From: Persicaria tinctoria | Taxonomy: Eukaryota > Streptophyta > Magnoliopsida > Caryophyllales > Polygonaceae | Assembly (NCBI GenBank): GCA_037127255.1 | Contig: JBANSL010000004.1 | Span: 50,789,702 to 50,853,701, forward strand | Length of the DNA: 64,000 nucleotides | Direction: 5' to 3' | Shown here: piece after piece, positions 32,821-41,414 of the stretch | Numbering within the stretch: the stretch's first letter is position 1 | Layout: every line of letters begins with the position of its first letter | The notes under the pieces: generated by a model | Told to the model about the DNA's origin: nothing | Databases searched by the model: none | Seen by the model: the letters and a program-made list of their open reading frames with translations, nothing else | Position numbers and translations under genes: made by a program

Positions 32821-33333
32821 ATGTCATCTTCAACCCCCACTACATGGGCCTTCTTTCGTTCTCTGGATTTCCCGGAACAGATGTATCACCTCGTATGTTG
32901 TTGTAGTGATTTTAGCCGTTTCGCTTTCTTCCTTTGCTAATTAGTCTTTCCTTGTCTATCTGGGGTGTCTGGGCAGCGGCTGCCTGCCCGCTTTGAGCTC
33001 AAGTATGGCCCCGATCTTCCTGAGTGCGTCCTGCTATCGTCGAGGATTCTACGGGAGTTCCCTGTGACGGTGTACAGAGGTGACTACCGGGTGCTCTACT
33101 TGGGGCAGGGCTGGAATCATTTTGCCAGCACCCATGGCGTCGACATAGGATCCGTCATCACCTTCCTGCACAAAGGGGACGCTCGGTTCCAGGTTTATAT
33201 CTTGTCTGCGAATGGTAGTGAAGTCGACGCGGAATGGCGAGAGCCTCATCCTGAGGGTCCTCTTCCCAACGGAACCCGCCTGTGTGCGGACCGAACCCGC
33301 CTGGTTTCGGGTCATCCTCGGGATACTCCTTGA
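32821..33333 (+). CDS. B3-domain protein 3 of element H (antisense strand), 142 aa, one intron
   Basis: Exon 1 is 32821-32892 (MSSSTPTTWAFFRSLDFPEQ and MYHL). The intron is 32893-32976 (GTATGTTG ... TCTGGGCAG, 84 nt, phase 0). Exon 2 is 32977-33333. The join gives FFRSLDFPEQMYHL followed by RLPARFELKYG, which is exactly the spacing of a B3 first strand and LP.xF loop. Exon 2 continues with VTVYRGDYRVLYLGQGWNHF, HGVDIGSVITFLHKGDARFQ and VYIL. It faces opposite to proteins 1 and 2 and in the direction of the antisense ORF. The intron call rests on consensus ends and the restored domain. Without splicing, exon 2 alone lacks the first strand. Confidence 0.7.
32893..32976 (+). other. Predicted intron in B3 ORF 3
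   Basis: GTATGT donor, T-rich body and CAG acceptor, 84 nt, phase 0. It has in-frame stops, so splicing is needed for a full B3 domain. Confidence 0.6.
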
Positions 33334-33568
33334 GTAGTCTGCGCGTTCCTTTTGAGTTACCTCTTCTCTTTTGCTGGTCTTAGTTTCTTCGGGCATTTTC
33401 TGCGTTTCCTGTTTTTTCCTTGGAGGGATATCCCTCTTTGAATGTTAAACGCCCAGTTTCTTGGGAGGAGATTTTGGCTCCGGATTTAACGATCACTTTT
33501 CTGGCATGCCCTATACTGGAGTATTAATAGATTAACGACGTACCCGGACGCCCGTCCACCGGACGTTC
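33334..33568. other. Spacer before tandem array
   Basis: No coding frame is supported. The last 28 bases (33541-33568) are a decayed start of the 71-bp repeat. Confidence 0.4.
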
Positions 33569-34793
33569 GACGTGGAGCAAGCTCCAGCATCCTGGGACGC
33601 AGTTCCAATCTGGGAGCTCAATGCATCCACCAGAGACCCGACGCGGAGCAAGCTCCAGCGTCTCGGGGCGAGGTGTCGATCTGGGAGCTCAACGCGTCCA
33701 CCAGAGATCTGACGCGGAGCAAGCTCCAGCGTCCCGGGACGAAGTGTCGATCTAGGAGCTCAACGCGTCCACCAGAGATCCGACGCGGAGCAAGCTCCAG
33801 CGTCTCGGGGCGAGGTGTCGATCTGGGAGCTCAACGCGTGCACCAGAGATCTGACGCGGAGCAAGCTCTAGCGTCTCGGGACGAAGTGTCGATCTGGGAG
33901 CTCAATGCGTCCACCAGAGACCCGACGCGGAGCAAGCTCCAGCGTCTCGGGGCGAGGTGTCGATCTGGGAGCTCAACGCGTCCACCAGAGATCTGACGCG
34001 GAGCAAGCTCCAGCGTCTCGGGACGAAGTGTCGATCTGGGAGCTCAATGCGTCCACCAGAGACCCGACGCGGAGCAAGCTCCAGCGTCTCGGGGCGAGGT
34101 GTCGATCTCGGAGCTCAACGCGTCCACCAGAGATCTGACGCGGAGCAAGCTCCAGCGTCTCGGGACAAAGTGTCGATCTGGGAGCTTAATGCGTCCACCA
34201 GAGACATGACGCGGAGCAAGCTCCAGCGTTTTGGGACGAAGTGTCGATCTGGGAGCTCAACGCGTCCACCAGAGATCCGACGCGGAGCAAGCTCCAGCGT
34301 TTTGAGACGAAGTGTCGATCTGGGAGCTCAACGCGTCCACCAGAGATCCGACGCGGAGCAAGCTCCAGCGTCTCGGGGCGAGGTGTCAATCTGGGAGCTC
34401 AACGCGTCCACCAGAGATCTGACGCAGAGCAAGCTCCAGCGTCTCGGGACGAAGTGTCGATCTGGGAGCTCAATGCGTCCACCAGAGACCCGACGCGGAG
34501 CAAGCTCCAGCGTCTCGGGGCGAGGTGTCGATCTGGGAGCTCAACGCGTCCACCAGAGATCTGACGCGGAGCAAGCTCCAGCGTCTCGGGACGAAGTGTC
34601 GATCTGGGAGCTTAATGCGTCCACCAGAGACATGATGCGGAGCAAGCTCCAGCGTTTTGGGACGAAGTATCGATCTGGGAGCTCAACGCGTCCACCAGAG
34701 ATCCGACGCGGAGCAAGCTCCAGCGTTTTGGGACGAAGTGTCGATCTGGGAGCTCAACGCGTCCACGAGAGACCCGACGCGGAGCAAGCTCCC
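33569..34793 (+). repeat. Tandem repeat array: 17 units of exactly 71 bp plus a partial unit
   Basis: GACGCGGAGCAAGCT (first unit GACGTGG) recurs at 33569, 33640, 33711, 33782 and so on to 34776, so 17 units fit without any indel. Units mostly alternate between two versions (GGGGCGAGGTG and GGGACGAAGTG), a 142-bp higher-order pattern. A six-unit block (426 bp) is repeated: TTAATGCGTCCACCAGAGAC occurs at about 34184 and 34610. It lies between integrase and the B3 ORFs in element H. Tat elements often carry such arrays in this region. Confidence 0.95.
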
Positions 34794-34901
34794 GTGTCTT
34801 TATAAATCTTTTCAAAGAAGGTCTAAAGCACCCACTAACCGCCTTGATTTATTTACGAGTGGCGGGGGTGACTGGAATAAACGTCAGAGCAAACTCGGAA
34901 A

Positions 34902-35726
34902 TTACACGTAGTACTTCTTTAGGTGTTCGGCGTTCCACGTCTTTCGAAGGATAACACCCTCAGGGGTCTGCAACTTGTATGCTCCGACCTGAACACGCTC
35001 GGCGATGATATAGGGCCCTTCCCACTTGGCATCCAGCTTTCCTCCAGCTAGGGCCAGACGCAGGACTAGATCTCCCTTCTCGAAGCGTCGCTCTTGTAAA
35101 TGCTGGTCCCTGTGTTTCTGGGTCCTCCTTTTGTATTCTTGGGCATGGATCTCGGCGGTCATGCGTTTCTGCTCCCGAAGGTGCATCTCGACCTCCAGAG
35201 CCTCATCGTTAGCCTTGGACTCGTAAGCTATGACCCGGGCAGAGGGAATCAGGTGCTCCACTGGGATGACCGCGTCTGACCCAAATACCAGAGAAAAAGG
35301 TGATTCCTTAGTTGGGGTCTTTGGTGAGGTGAAGTACGACCAGAGTACCAAGGGGAGAAGTTCCGCCCACCGGCCCTTGGAGGTTTTCCCCAGCTTCTTC
35401 TTGATACCCTCCAAGATTTGGCGGTTTGTAGTCTCCGCCTGCCCATTCGTCTGGGGATGAGCTACTGATGAGAATTTTAGTTTTATTCCGAGGCCTTCAC
35501 AAAAGTCTCGAATGCTCTCGCAATCAAATTGCGTCCCATGGTCGGTGATGATGGCTTCGGGGACCCCGAACCGGCAAACCAGATTCTTCCACAGGAAATT
35601 CCTGACTTTCTCTGCGGTAATCAAGCCCATTGCCTCCGCTTCTACCCACTTGGTAAAGTAGTCCACTAGGACTAGGACATATTTGAGCTGTCTGGGTGCT
35701 GTGGGAAAGGGGCCCACGATGTCCAT
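34902..35726 (-). CDS. Element H integrase catalytic core and C-terminus
   Basis: It continues in frame with the pol ORF after one TAG. The core has the DDE triad: MDIVGPFP (D2), ITDHGTQF, and HPQTNGQAETTNRQ. The GPY/F-like C-terminal part reads FEKGDLVLR, LDAKWEGPYIIAERVQVGAY and ends HLKKYYV. All catalytic residues are kept. Integrase inserts the cDNA into the chromosome. The only lesion is the TAG at 35730-35732 in place of the usual Trp (FALWGMDIVG expected). Confidence 0.9.
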   Translation of the reverse strand: MDIVGPFPTAPRQLKYVLVLVDYFTKWVEAEAMGLITAEKVRNFLWKNLVCRFGVPEAIITDHGTQFDCESIRDFCEGLGIKLKFSSVAHPQTNGQAETTNRQILEGIKKKLGKTSKGRWAELLPLVLWSYFTSPKTPTKESPFSLVFGSDAVIPVEHLIPSARVIAYESKANDEALEVEMHLREQKRMTAEIHAQEYKRRTQKHRDQHLQERRFEKGDLVLRLALAGGKLDAKWEGPYIIAERVQVGAYKLQTPEGVILRKTWNAEHLKKYYV

Positions 35727-35729
35727 TCC

Positions 35730-37958
35730 CTACAATGCGAAAGGGCAAGCTCCGAAGATGCTTTGAAGCGGCTCGGCGGGTACATTTTTCAAGTTCCCAT
35801 GTTTTTGGCAAGCCTCACAACTGCGCACGAAACTCTGCACGTCCGTCCTGATCGTGGGCCAATAGTATCCCAACCTTAGTACCTTGGTAGACAAAGCCCT
35901 CCAGCCTTGGTGGTGAGCGCAAACCCCGGCGTGTAGCTCCTCGGCGATGGTTTGTCCCTCCCGGCTGGACACACACAGCAAGTCCGGGAAATTGAAACCT
36001 TTCTTATACAACTTCCCTCCGCGGATTAGAAATCGGGCCGCTCTGCCCGTTAACTTCTTGGCTTCCGCTCTCTCCTGTGGGAGAGTCCCCTTTTCCAGGT
36101 ATTTAGTGATCGGTGTTCTCCAGTCTTCGGGCCCCTCTGTCTGGACAAAATACACTTCTTGTACCAGCCTTCGCTGGTTCCTTTTTTCGAACTCAAACTT
36201 TCCTTCTGCGTTTGCCGGCATTGCAGCCCCCACTCGGGCCAATAAATCTGCCTGCTCGTTGTCTTCCCTCGGGATGGACTCGAGGGTGAAATGTAAGAAA
36301 GCCTTCCTTAGAGCATTCACTTTTCGCAGGTAATCTGGCAGCAACCCTGTCTTGGCTTCATACTCTCCGTCCACCTGCTTAGCGACAACCTCTGAATCCG
36401 TGTACACGGTGACAGCCCGAGCCCCTCGGGCCAGAGCTAATTCTAGCCCCGCTATCAGGGCCTCATATTCGGCTTCGTTGTTTGTGGTTGGGAAGTTCAG
36501 CTGATGAGAGAAACAAAGCCGATCTCCCCCGGGGTTGGTGAGCACGACCCCCGCTCCACATCCATCCGAGTTGACGGCTCCGTCCACTTTTACCAGCCAA
36601 AACTTCTGTGAGTCTTGCTCCTCCTCAAAACTGGTTTCGGCGATGAAATCAGCTAGTACCTGGGCCAACGCCGCTCTTCGGGGGACGTACGCTATCTCGA
36701 ACTCAGAGAGCTCGATGGACCACTTTGACATTCGTCCGGAGAAATCGGGTGAGTGAAGGATCTGCCTCAATGGTAAATCTGTTAAGACCTCGATCCTGTG
36801 ATCCTGGAAGTAAGGACGTAGCCTTCTTGCCGCGAATATCAGACAAAGAACTACTTTCTCGACTGGCTCATACCGGGTCTCAGCGTCTTGGAGTACTCTA
36901 CTCACATAGTAAACCGGGTACCGCCCTTCCCTGGCGAGAACTGCGCTGATGGTAGTTGTTTTGACCGCGAGGTAAATCTGCAGGTCTTCCGCTTTTTGCG
37001 GCTGCTGGAGAGTGGGCAGGTACTGCAAAAAGACCTTCAATTCATCGAATGCTTGTTGAAGCTCCGTTGTCCACTGTATCGGCCCCTTCTTCTTTAGCAA
37101 AGCGAAGAAAGGCAAAGCCTTGTCTGCTAAGCAGGAGCAGAAACGTCCTAGGTAGTTAACCGCCCCGTTCAACGAATGGACCTCCTTGATGGTCCGTGGA
37201 GGACGTAATTCCTGGATTGCCGTTATCTTTGCCGGGTTTACATCTATGCCCCGCTGGCTAACCATAAAGCCTAGAAATTTTCCGGACTCAACTCCAAACA
37301 CACACTTTTCGGCGTTCAAATTTAGCCCTCCTCGTCTCAGCGAATCGAAGGTTTCTTGCAGATCTGCGGCATGGTCTTCTGCTTTCTGGCTCCTTACAAC
37401 AATGTCGTCCACATAAATGGACACGTTCCGGGACAGCTGTTCGCGGAAGATCTTGTCCACTGTCCTCTGGAATGTCGCTCCAGCGTTCCTCAGACCGAAG
37501 GGCATGACCTTGTAGCGGAAAATCCCCTGATTGGTAATGAAGGTGGTTGCCCTTTGGTCCAAAGGGTCTAGTTTGATCTGGTTGTACCCAGAGTAGGCGT
37601 CTAGGAAACTCAGAGCCTCGTTCCCGGCAGTGATATCTACCAAATCGTCGATCGACGGCAATGGGTAGCTGTCCTTCGGGCAAGCCTTGTTCAGATCTGA
37701 AAAGTCGACACACATCCTCCACTTCCCGTTGGCCTTCTTAACGAGGACCACATTCGAGAGCCATTCTGAGTCCTCTGCCTCCTCAATAAAGCCAGCATCG
37801 AGCAACTTATCCACCTCCTCTTTCGCTGCCCGAGCCTTTTCCGGGGCCATCTTTCTTTTCTTCTGGGCCACAGGCCGCGCATCGTGACAAATTCTGAGTG
37901 TTTGAATTGCGATGGAAGTGGGGACGCCTAGCAGGTCCCTCGGGGACCACGCGAACAC
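35730..37958 (-). CDS. Element H RT, RNase H, archaeal-type RNase H and integrase zinc finger
   Basis: There are 742 codons. RT has GKWRMCVDFSDLNKACPKD (79-97), VMPFGLRNAGATFQ (151-164) and the catalytic IYVDDIVV (181-188). The first RNase H (about 325-440) has lost its first acidic residue (YLAVKTTT), as is common in Tat elements. The second RNase H keeps D459 (KVDGA), E495 (NNEAEYEAL), D521 (YTDSEVV) and D571 (NEQADLLAR). The HHCC finger (LHAGVCAHHQGW ... CEACQKHGN) leads into integrase. The same frame is open upstream to the protease, broken by TGA TAG at about 37968-37973. Its role is cDNA synthesis and integration. Confidence 0.95.
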   Translation of the reverse strand: MFAWSPRDLLGVPTSIAIQTLRICHDARPVAQKKRKMAPEKARAAKEEVDKLLDAGFIEEAEDSEWLSNVVLVKKANGKWRMCVDFSDLNKACPKDSYPLPSIDDLVDITAGNEALSFLDAYSGYNQIKLDPLDQRATTFITNQGIFRYKVMPFGLRNAGATFQRTVDKIFREQLSRNVSIYVDDIVVRSQKAEDHAADLQETFDSLRRGGLNLNAEKCVFGVESGKFLGFMVSQRGIDVNPAKITAIQELRPPRTIKEVHSLNGAVNYLGRFCSCLADKALPFFALLKKKGPIQWTTELQQAFDELKVFLQYLPTLQQPQKAEDLQIYLAVKTTTISAVLAREGRYPVYYVSRVLQDAETRYEPVEKVVLCLIFAARRLRPYFQDHRIEVLTDLPLRQILHSPDFSGRMSKWSIELSEFEIAYVPRRAALAQVLADFIAETSFEEEQDSQKFWLVKVDGAVNSDGCGAGVVLTNPGGDRLCFSHQLNFPTTNNEAEYEALIAGLELALARGARAVTVYTDSEVVAKQVDGEYEAKTGLLPDYLRKVNALRKAFLHFTLESIPREDNEQADLLARVGAAMPANAEGKFEFEKRNQRRLVQEVYFVQTEGPEDWRTPITKYLEKGTLPQERAEAKKLTGRAARFLIRGGKLYKKGFNFPDLLCVSSREGQTIAEELHAGVCAHHQGWRALSTKVLRLGYYWPTIRTDVQSFVRSCEACQKHGNLKNVPAEPLQSIFGACPFAL

Positions 37959-37970
37959 GTCCCTCGACTA

Positions 37971-38741
37971 TCAGATGATCTCCAGGACCCTTTCCCTCTC
38001 CCTCGCTCCGAGGGCTTGGCCCATATAGATTCTTTCCTCGGGATTAAGGAATGGTTGATGAACGGTCCTTGAATCCGCGGTTGGGACCTCTCTTTCGGAG
38101 GGCCGAACCTCGAGCTCAGCTTCCGATCCGCCCTCGTTGGTTATTCTTGCTGTTTCATCCCCGGGTGAAGAGTCTTTCTGGGTGATCGTGGTGCTGCTCT
38201 GAGCCATATCTTCGAGACACATGACCTCCTTCTTTTTCTTCAGCGACGTGACGTAACAACTCCGACTTTCTGGCTGGTGACCGCACACTTCCCCAGTTCC
38301 ACCCCCGGAGACCGGGAATTTGGCTTTAAAATGGTATATGGACACCACCATCTGAAATTTAAAAAGGGAGACCCTTCCCAGGAGCGCGTTGTAGGTGGTC
38401 GGAATCCGGACCACCGTGAAGGTGATGTTCTCCATTCTCCGTAGAGGGGGGGGGGTGGCTAACACCACTGTTAGCTCAATGGTGCCTGCCACCTGTACTT
38501 CATCTCCTGAAAAAGTAACCAAGGTGCCGTGGTAAGGCTTCAAGGCGGTCGCCGACACACCTAACTGGGAGAAGGCCTCCCACGAGAGTATGTCAACTGA
38601 CGATCCTGTATCGATGAAAACCCTCTTTACAGTTTTGGTTGCGATCTGGGCGTGGATCACCAAGGGATCGGCGTGAGGCATGCGGACGTGCTCCGCGTCG
38701 GCCGAGGTAAAAACTACTTCCGGGTGTGGCCTCGAAGCCAT
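37971..38741 (-). CDS. Element H protease
   Basis: The active site is VFIDTGSSVDIL at about residues 41-52, intact. Further motifs are GTIELTVVL and TTYNALLGRVSLFK. It is in frame with gag (TAG between) and with pol (TGA TAG between). Its role is maturation of Gag-Pol. The C-terminal 100 residues are acidic linker with LNPEERIYMGQALGARERER next to the RT. Confidence 0.9.
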   Translation of the reverse strand: MASRPHPEVVFTSADAEHVRMPHADPLVIHAQIATKTVKRVFIDTGSSVDILSWEAFSQLGVSATALKPYHGTLVTFSGDEVQVAGTIELTVVLATPPPLRRMENITFTVVRIPTTYNALLGRVSLFKFQMVVSIYHFKAKFPVSGGGTGEVCGHQPESRSCYVTSLKKKKEVMCLEDMAQSSTTITQKDSSPGDETARITNEGGSEAELEVRPSEREVPTADSRTVHQPFLNPEERIYMGQALGARERERVLEII

Positions 38742-38744
38742 TTT

Positions 38745-40322
38745 CTAACTTGCCAGGGACGGAGGATGTCTCGACTCTCTCTCATAATTCTTCCTCTCTT
38801 GCCGGCTAACTCCTGAGATCGAGGGTCCCCCTGCAAGGGTGTCGATAAAGCCTTCTGGTTCAGGAATCCGGTTGGTTCGTGACCCTTCCGGGCGGTCCTC
38901 TCGGCGTGGAGCCTGATTAACCGATACTTGCGCGGGCTGGCCCCGCCCCCTGCGACCTTCTCTCCACCAACTCCCCCTGCCTCGGCCCCGGTTCCCCGGA
39001 AGGTACCGCCGTGGTTCGTCCCTCCCCCGAGGATCCTCCATTTGAGTGGCATGGGGGTGGTGGCTTCTTCGGTCCTCCGCGAACCCTCGATCCTGGTGAT
39101 CCCGGACCTGCCGGTAGTGACGAGGATCGTCGTCGCGCTCATTTCTTCTGGCCGGAGACACTGGCCCCCTATGCTTGTGCACCTCTTGGTCAGCGCCCTG
39201 ATATCTTGCGTTTGGTTTACCTTTCTCATGGTTGTAATGAACCTCATCTTGTCGGGACGCGGGCGTTCCGCCCGCGGAGTAGTTTCTCTTTGGTTTCATA
39301 GCTCCTTTGTCTTTCCGGAACCTTCCCGCGATCTTCCCAAGAAGGCCGCGCGAACCCTCATTGGCCCTAGAACTAGAGGCTGCAGCTTCTTCTGCCTCAA
39401 TCTGGGCGGACACCAGGTTTCTTAGCGTATCATAGTCCTTGGGCTTCTTTCTGAAAAGCCGGGTCTTGAAACTTCCGTCCGCGATGTTCCCCATCAAGAT
39501 TATGACCGCGGATTCGTGGTTAAAGTTGGGGATCTGGACTACCACAGACGTGAAGCGGGCGAAGAATTGTCCCAGGGTCTCATTGTGCCCCTGCCTGATC
39601 GGGTTGAGGTCTAACATGGTCTTCTTTCTAGACCGCGAGCTTCCAAAATGAGACTTGAAAATCTGGGAGAGTTGGAAAAAACTCGAGACCGAGTTCTGCG
39701 GCAAATTGGTGAACCACGTTAGTGCGATGCCGGTCAGTGTGAACGGGAAAGTCCGGCACAGCATTGCGTCATTGTACTCATTGACCCCCATGACTGTTGT
39801 AAAATGGCACATGTGGTCATCGGGATCCGTGGTGCCATCATACTTCATTAGATTTGCAGCCCTCCACCGCCTGGGTACTGGCGCCAAACAAACCTCGTTT
39901 GTGAACACTGAGGGGATGAGGTCTACCCTTCTCCCACTCTCTCGGGGCGAACCAGTTCGGGTGGATGTGGATATATCAGATGAATGTTCCCCCCTGTGCT
40001 GCTTGAAAGGGCGTCTGCCCTCGCCACGATACTGCGAACCGAAGTCGTCGGTAGTTCTGGGCTGAAACTGATCCTGGTACATGCCCCCGTGCGCCTCGTG
40101 GTGGAAGAATGGGAACGGATTCACCGGCGGAGGCGGGGCATACCCATCATATCCATAGAAGATACCCGGCCCCATGCCCTGGTGAGGGACATAGTGATTC
40201 CTGGGCGTAAAGTAGCCTTGGGCCATCTCGGGTGGGACATACGGCGATACAACCGGATCCTCCGGGGCGCTGAGCTGTCCTGGGGAGTTTACTGGTCCCC
40301 CGGTCCCCTGCGGCCCTTTCAT
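38745..40322 (-). CDS. Element H gag, 525 aa
   Basis: A Pro/Gly/Tyr-rich N-terminus is followed by the Retrotrans_gag core at about 158-300 (YDGTTDPDDHMCHFTTVMGV, TGIALTWFTNLP, FKSHFGSSRSRKKTMLDLNP, LGQFFARFTSVVVQI). A basic, Arg/Gly-rich tail follows. No CCHC knuckle is visible, in line with many Tat elements. The true start may be upstream at 40371 in a neighbouring frame (MSENQGEASPEMMSQ), which would imply a one-base shift near 40320. Its role is to form the capsid. Confidence 0.9.
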   Translation of the reverse strand: MKGPQGTGGPVNSPGQLSAPEDPVVSPYVPPEMAQGYFTPRNHYVPHQGMGPGIFYGYDGYAPPPPVNPFPFFHHEAHGGMYQDQFQPRTTDDFGSQYRGEGRRPFKQHRGEHSSDISTSTRTGSPRESGRRVDLIPSVFTNEVCLAPVPRRWRAANLMKYDGTTDPDDHMCHFTTVMGVNEYNDAMLCRTFPFTLTGIALTWFTNLPQNSVSSFFQLSQIFKSHFGSSRSRKKTMLDLNPIRQGHNETLGQFFARFTSVVVQIPNFNHESAVIILMGNIADGSFKTRLFRKKPKDYDTLRNLVSAQIEAEEAAASSSRANEGSRGLLGKIAGRFRKDKGAMKPKRNYSAGGTPASRQDEVHYNHEKGKPNARYQGADQEVHKHRGPVSPARRNERDDDPRHYRQVRDHQDRGFAEDRRSHHPHATQMEDPRGRDEPRRYLPGNRGRGRGSWWREGRRGRGQPAQVSVNQAPRREDRPEGSRTNRIPEPEGFIDTLAGGPSISGVSRQERKNYERESRHPPSLAS

Positions 40323-40507
40323 GATCCTGGCTCATCATTTCGGGAGAAGCTTCCCCCTGATTTTCGCTCATTTTCCGACCTGCGCAAGCAAGGGAGTGTT
40401 AGCTTAGAGTAATGTTGGGAATAGCACCTCAATGCTTCTTTTTTCTTTCTTCCCCCCCCTTTTTTTTTAAAAAAGAAAAAACTCGGGAACCTCTCAGGGT
40501 GAGAGTG
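40323..40507 (-). other. Element H leader between PBS and gag
   Basis: Short untranslated leader with an A-rich and G-rich run (40443-40490 on the + strand reads C-rich then T-rich, then AAAAAAG). It contains a CTTGCGCAG acceptor-like site. No other feature is seen. Confidence 0.5.
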
Positions 40508-40525
40508 TTCCCACAGACGGCGCCA
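40508..40525 (-). other. Element H primer binding site
   Basis: The complement reads TGGCGCCGTCTGTGGGAA, one base from the LTR end. It is a PBS type common in Tat elements and different from that of the Athila elements in this window. I have not assigned the tRNA. Confidence 0.85.
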
Positions 40526-40526
40526 G

Positions 40527-41414
40527 TGATGAAACCGGACTTGAAAAGCGCACACGTATCCCCCCACGTGACCGTGGAGGGATAAGCATGCAGAATCCTT
40601 TCCACTTGGGATGGGTGTCGCGGGCTTACCTGACGCCCTCGCAACCCCGGCCTGACACCCGATGTGGATGACAGAGCCGGGGCTACGAGAACCCCAACCT
40701 GTGCCGTGCACTCCAAAGGATCATACGTACGGACTTACCCTCCCCCGCGATCCTCATCAGTCGTGAGGATTTCGAGGTTGGTGCCGCGGAGCCCTACGAG
40801 GAGGCTCGCGTCGTTAACTGAACGGGTTCATCGAGTGACCCAATGGCGAAGAGGACATGACCGACGACTCAGTGAGAGTTGACGAATGACCGGTTTACGT
40901 TTTTCCCCCTAGCTCTCCTATCGCACGCCCTACTACCTGCGCAGCTTTGGTCGCCGTTAGCTAAGTGCTACAGGCGTCCGCGGATGTGACGGTTCTCCAC
41001 CGAATGGAGATGGTCTAGGTGTGGAGATTTCCCTGACGTAATTCCTTCCTTCCTTCTCTCTCTACTCAAGACGTCAGTCCTCTCCTTTCTCTCTCTTCCA
41101 AAAAAGTCCTTTTTCTCTCCTTTTTCTCCCCCTTTTATACTGTGTTCTGTCTCGTTTGAACAGGGGGACGTTCCCCTCTTTTGGCCATTTGTCGGCGTCA
41201 TGAGGCCAAGTGTTGGGGGTCGTGAGGACTCTTGGTCAGGCGGCATGTTCGACACCTGTCCCTTTTCTCGCCACCTGTCGCTCTGAACGTGGACACTCTT
41301 TGTTCGCGGACGGGAGACCTTTACGGTTTTTGACCTTGGGGTTTATTACCTTTTTGCCCCCCTCGGCGCTCTTACGCGGCTTTCCGGGCCCCTTTTATCT
41401 CTTGGGCGTCATCA
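40527..41414 (-). repeat. 5' LTR of element H
   Basis: 888 bp, TGATGACG start at 41414, ending next to the PBS. The TATA GTATAAAAGG is the complement of 41132-41141 and should drive gag-pol RNA. CACCTG motifs lie at 41253-41258 and 41272-41277. It differs from the 3' LTR by about nine substitutions and a short T/C-rich expansion before TATA. Confidence 0.92.

Larger units (their letters stand above)
27349..41414 (-). mobile_element. Element H: young Tat-type gypsy element with B3 ORFs (14.07 kb)
   Basis: LTRs of 876 and 888 bp (TGATGAAACC...GCGTCATCA) differ at about nine bases plus small indels by eye. The flanks are GCTTG at 27344-27348 and GCTTA at 41415-41419. Minus-strand order is 5' LTR, PBS, gag, protease, RT, RNase H plus second RNase H, integrase, 71-bp repeats, B3 ORFs with an antisense ORF, and 3' LTR. 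The second (archaeal-type) RNase H and the antisense ORF place it in the Tat lineage (Ogre/Retand relatives). gag-pro-pol is one frame with stops at three places only. Confidence 0.9.

Noticed and set aside
33569..34793. CRISPR-like regular repeat
   Set aside because: Contiguous units without spacers in a plant retrotransposon; a minisatellite.
33957..34805. Long + strand open frame of 282 codons in the 71-bp array
   Set aside because: The unit lacks stops in all three + frames and is not a multiple of 3, so the frame is a by-product of the repeat.
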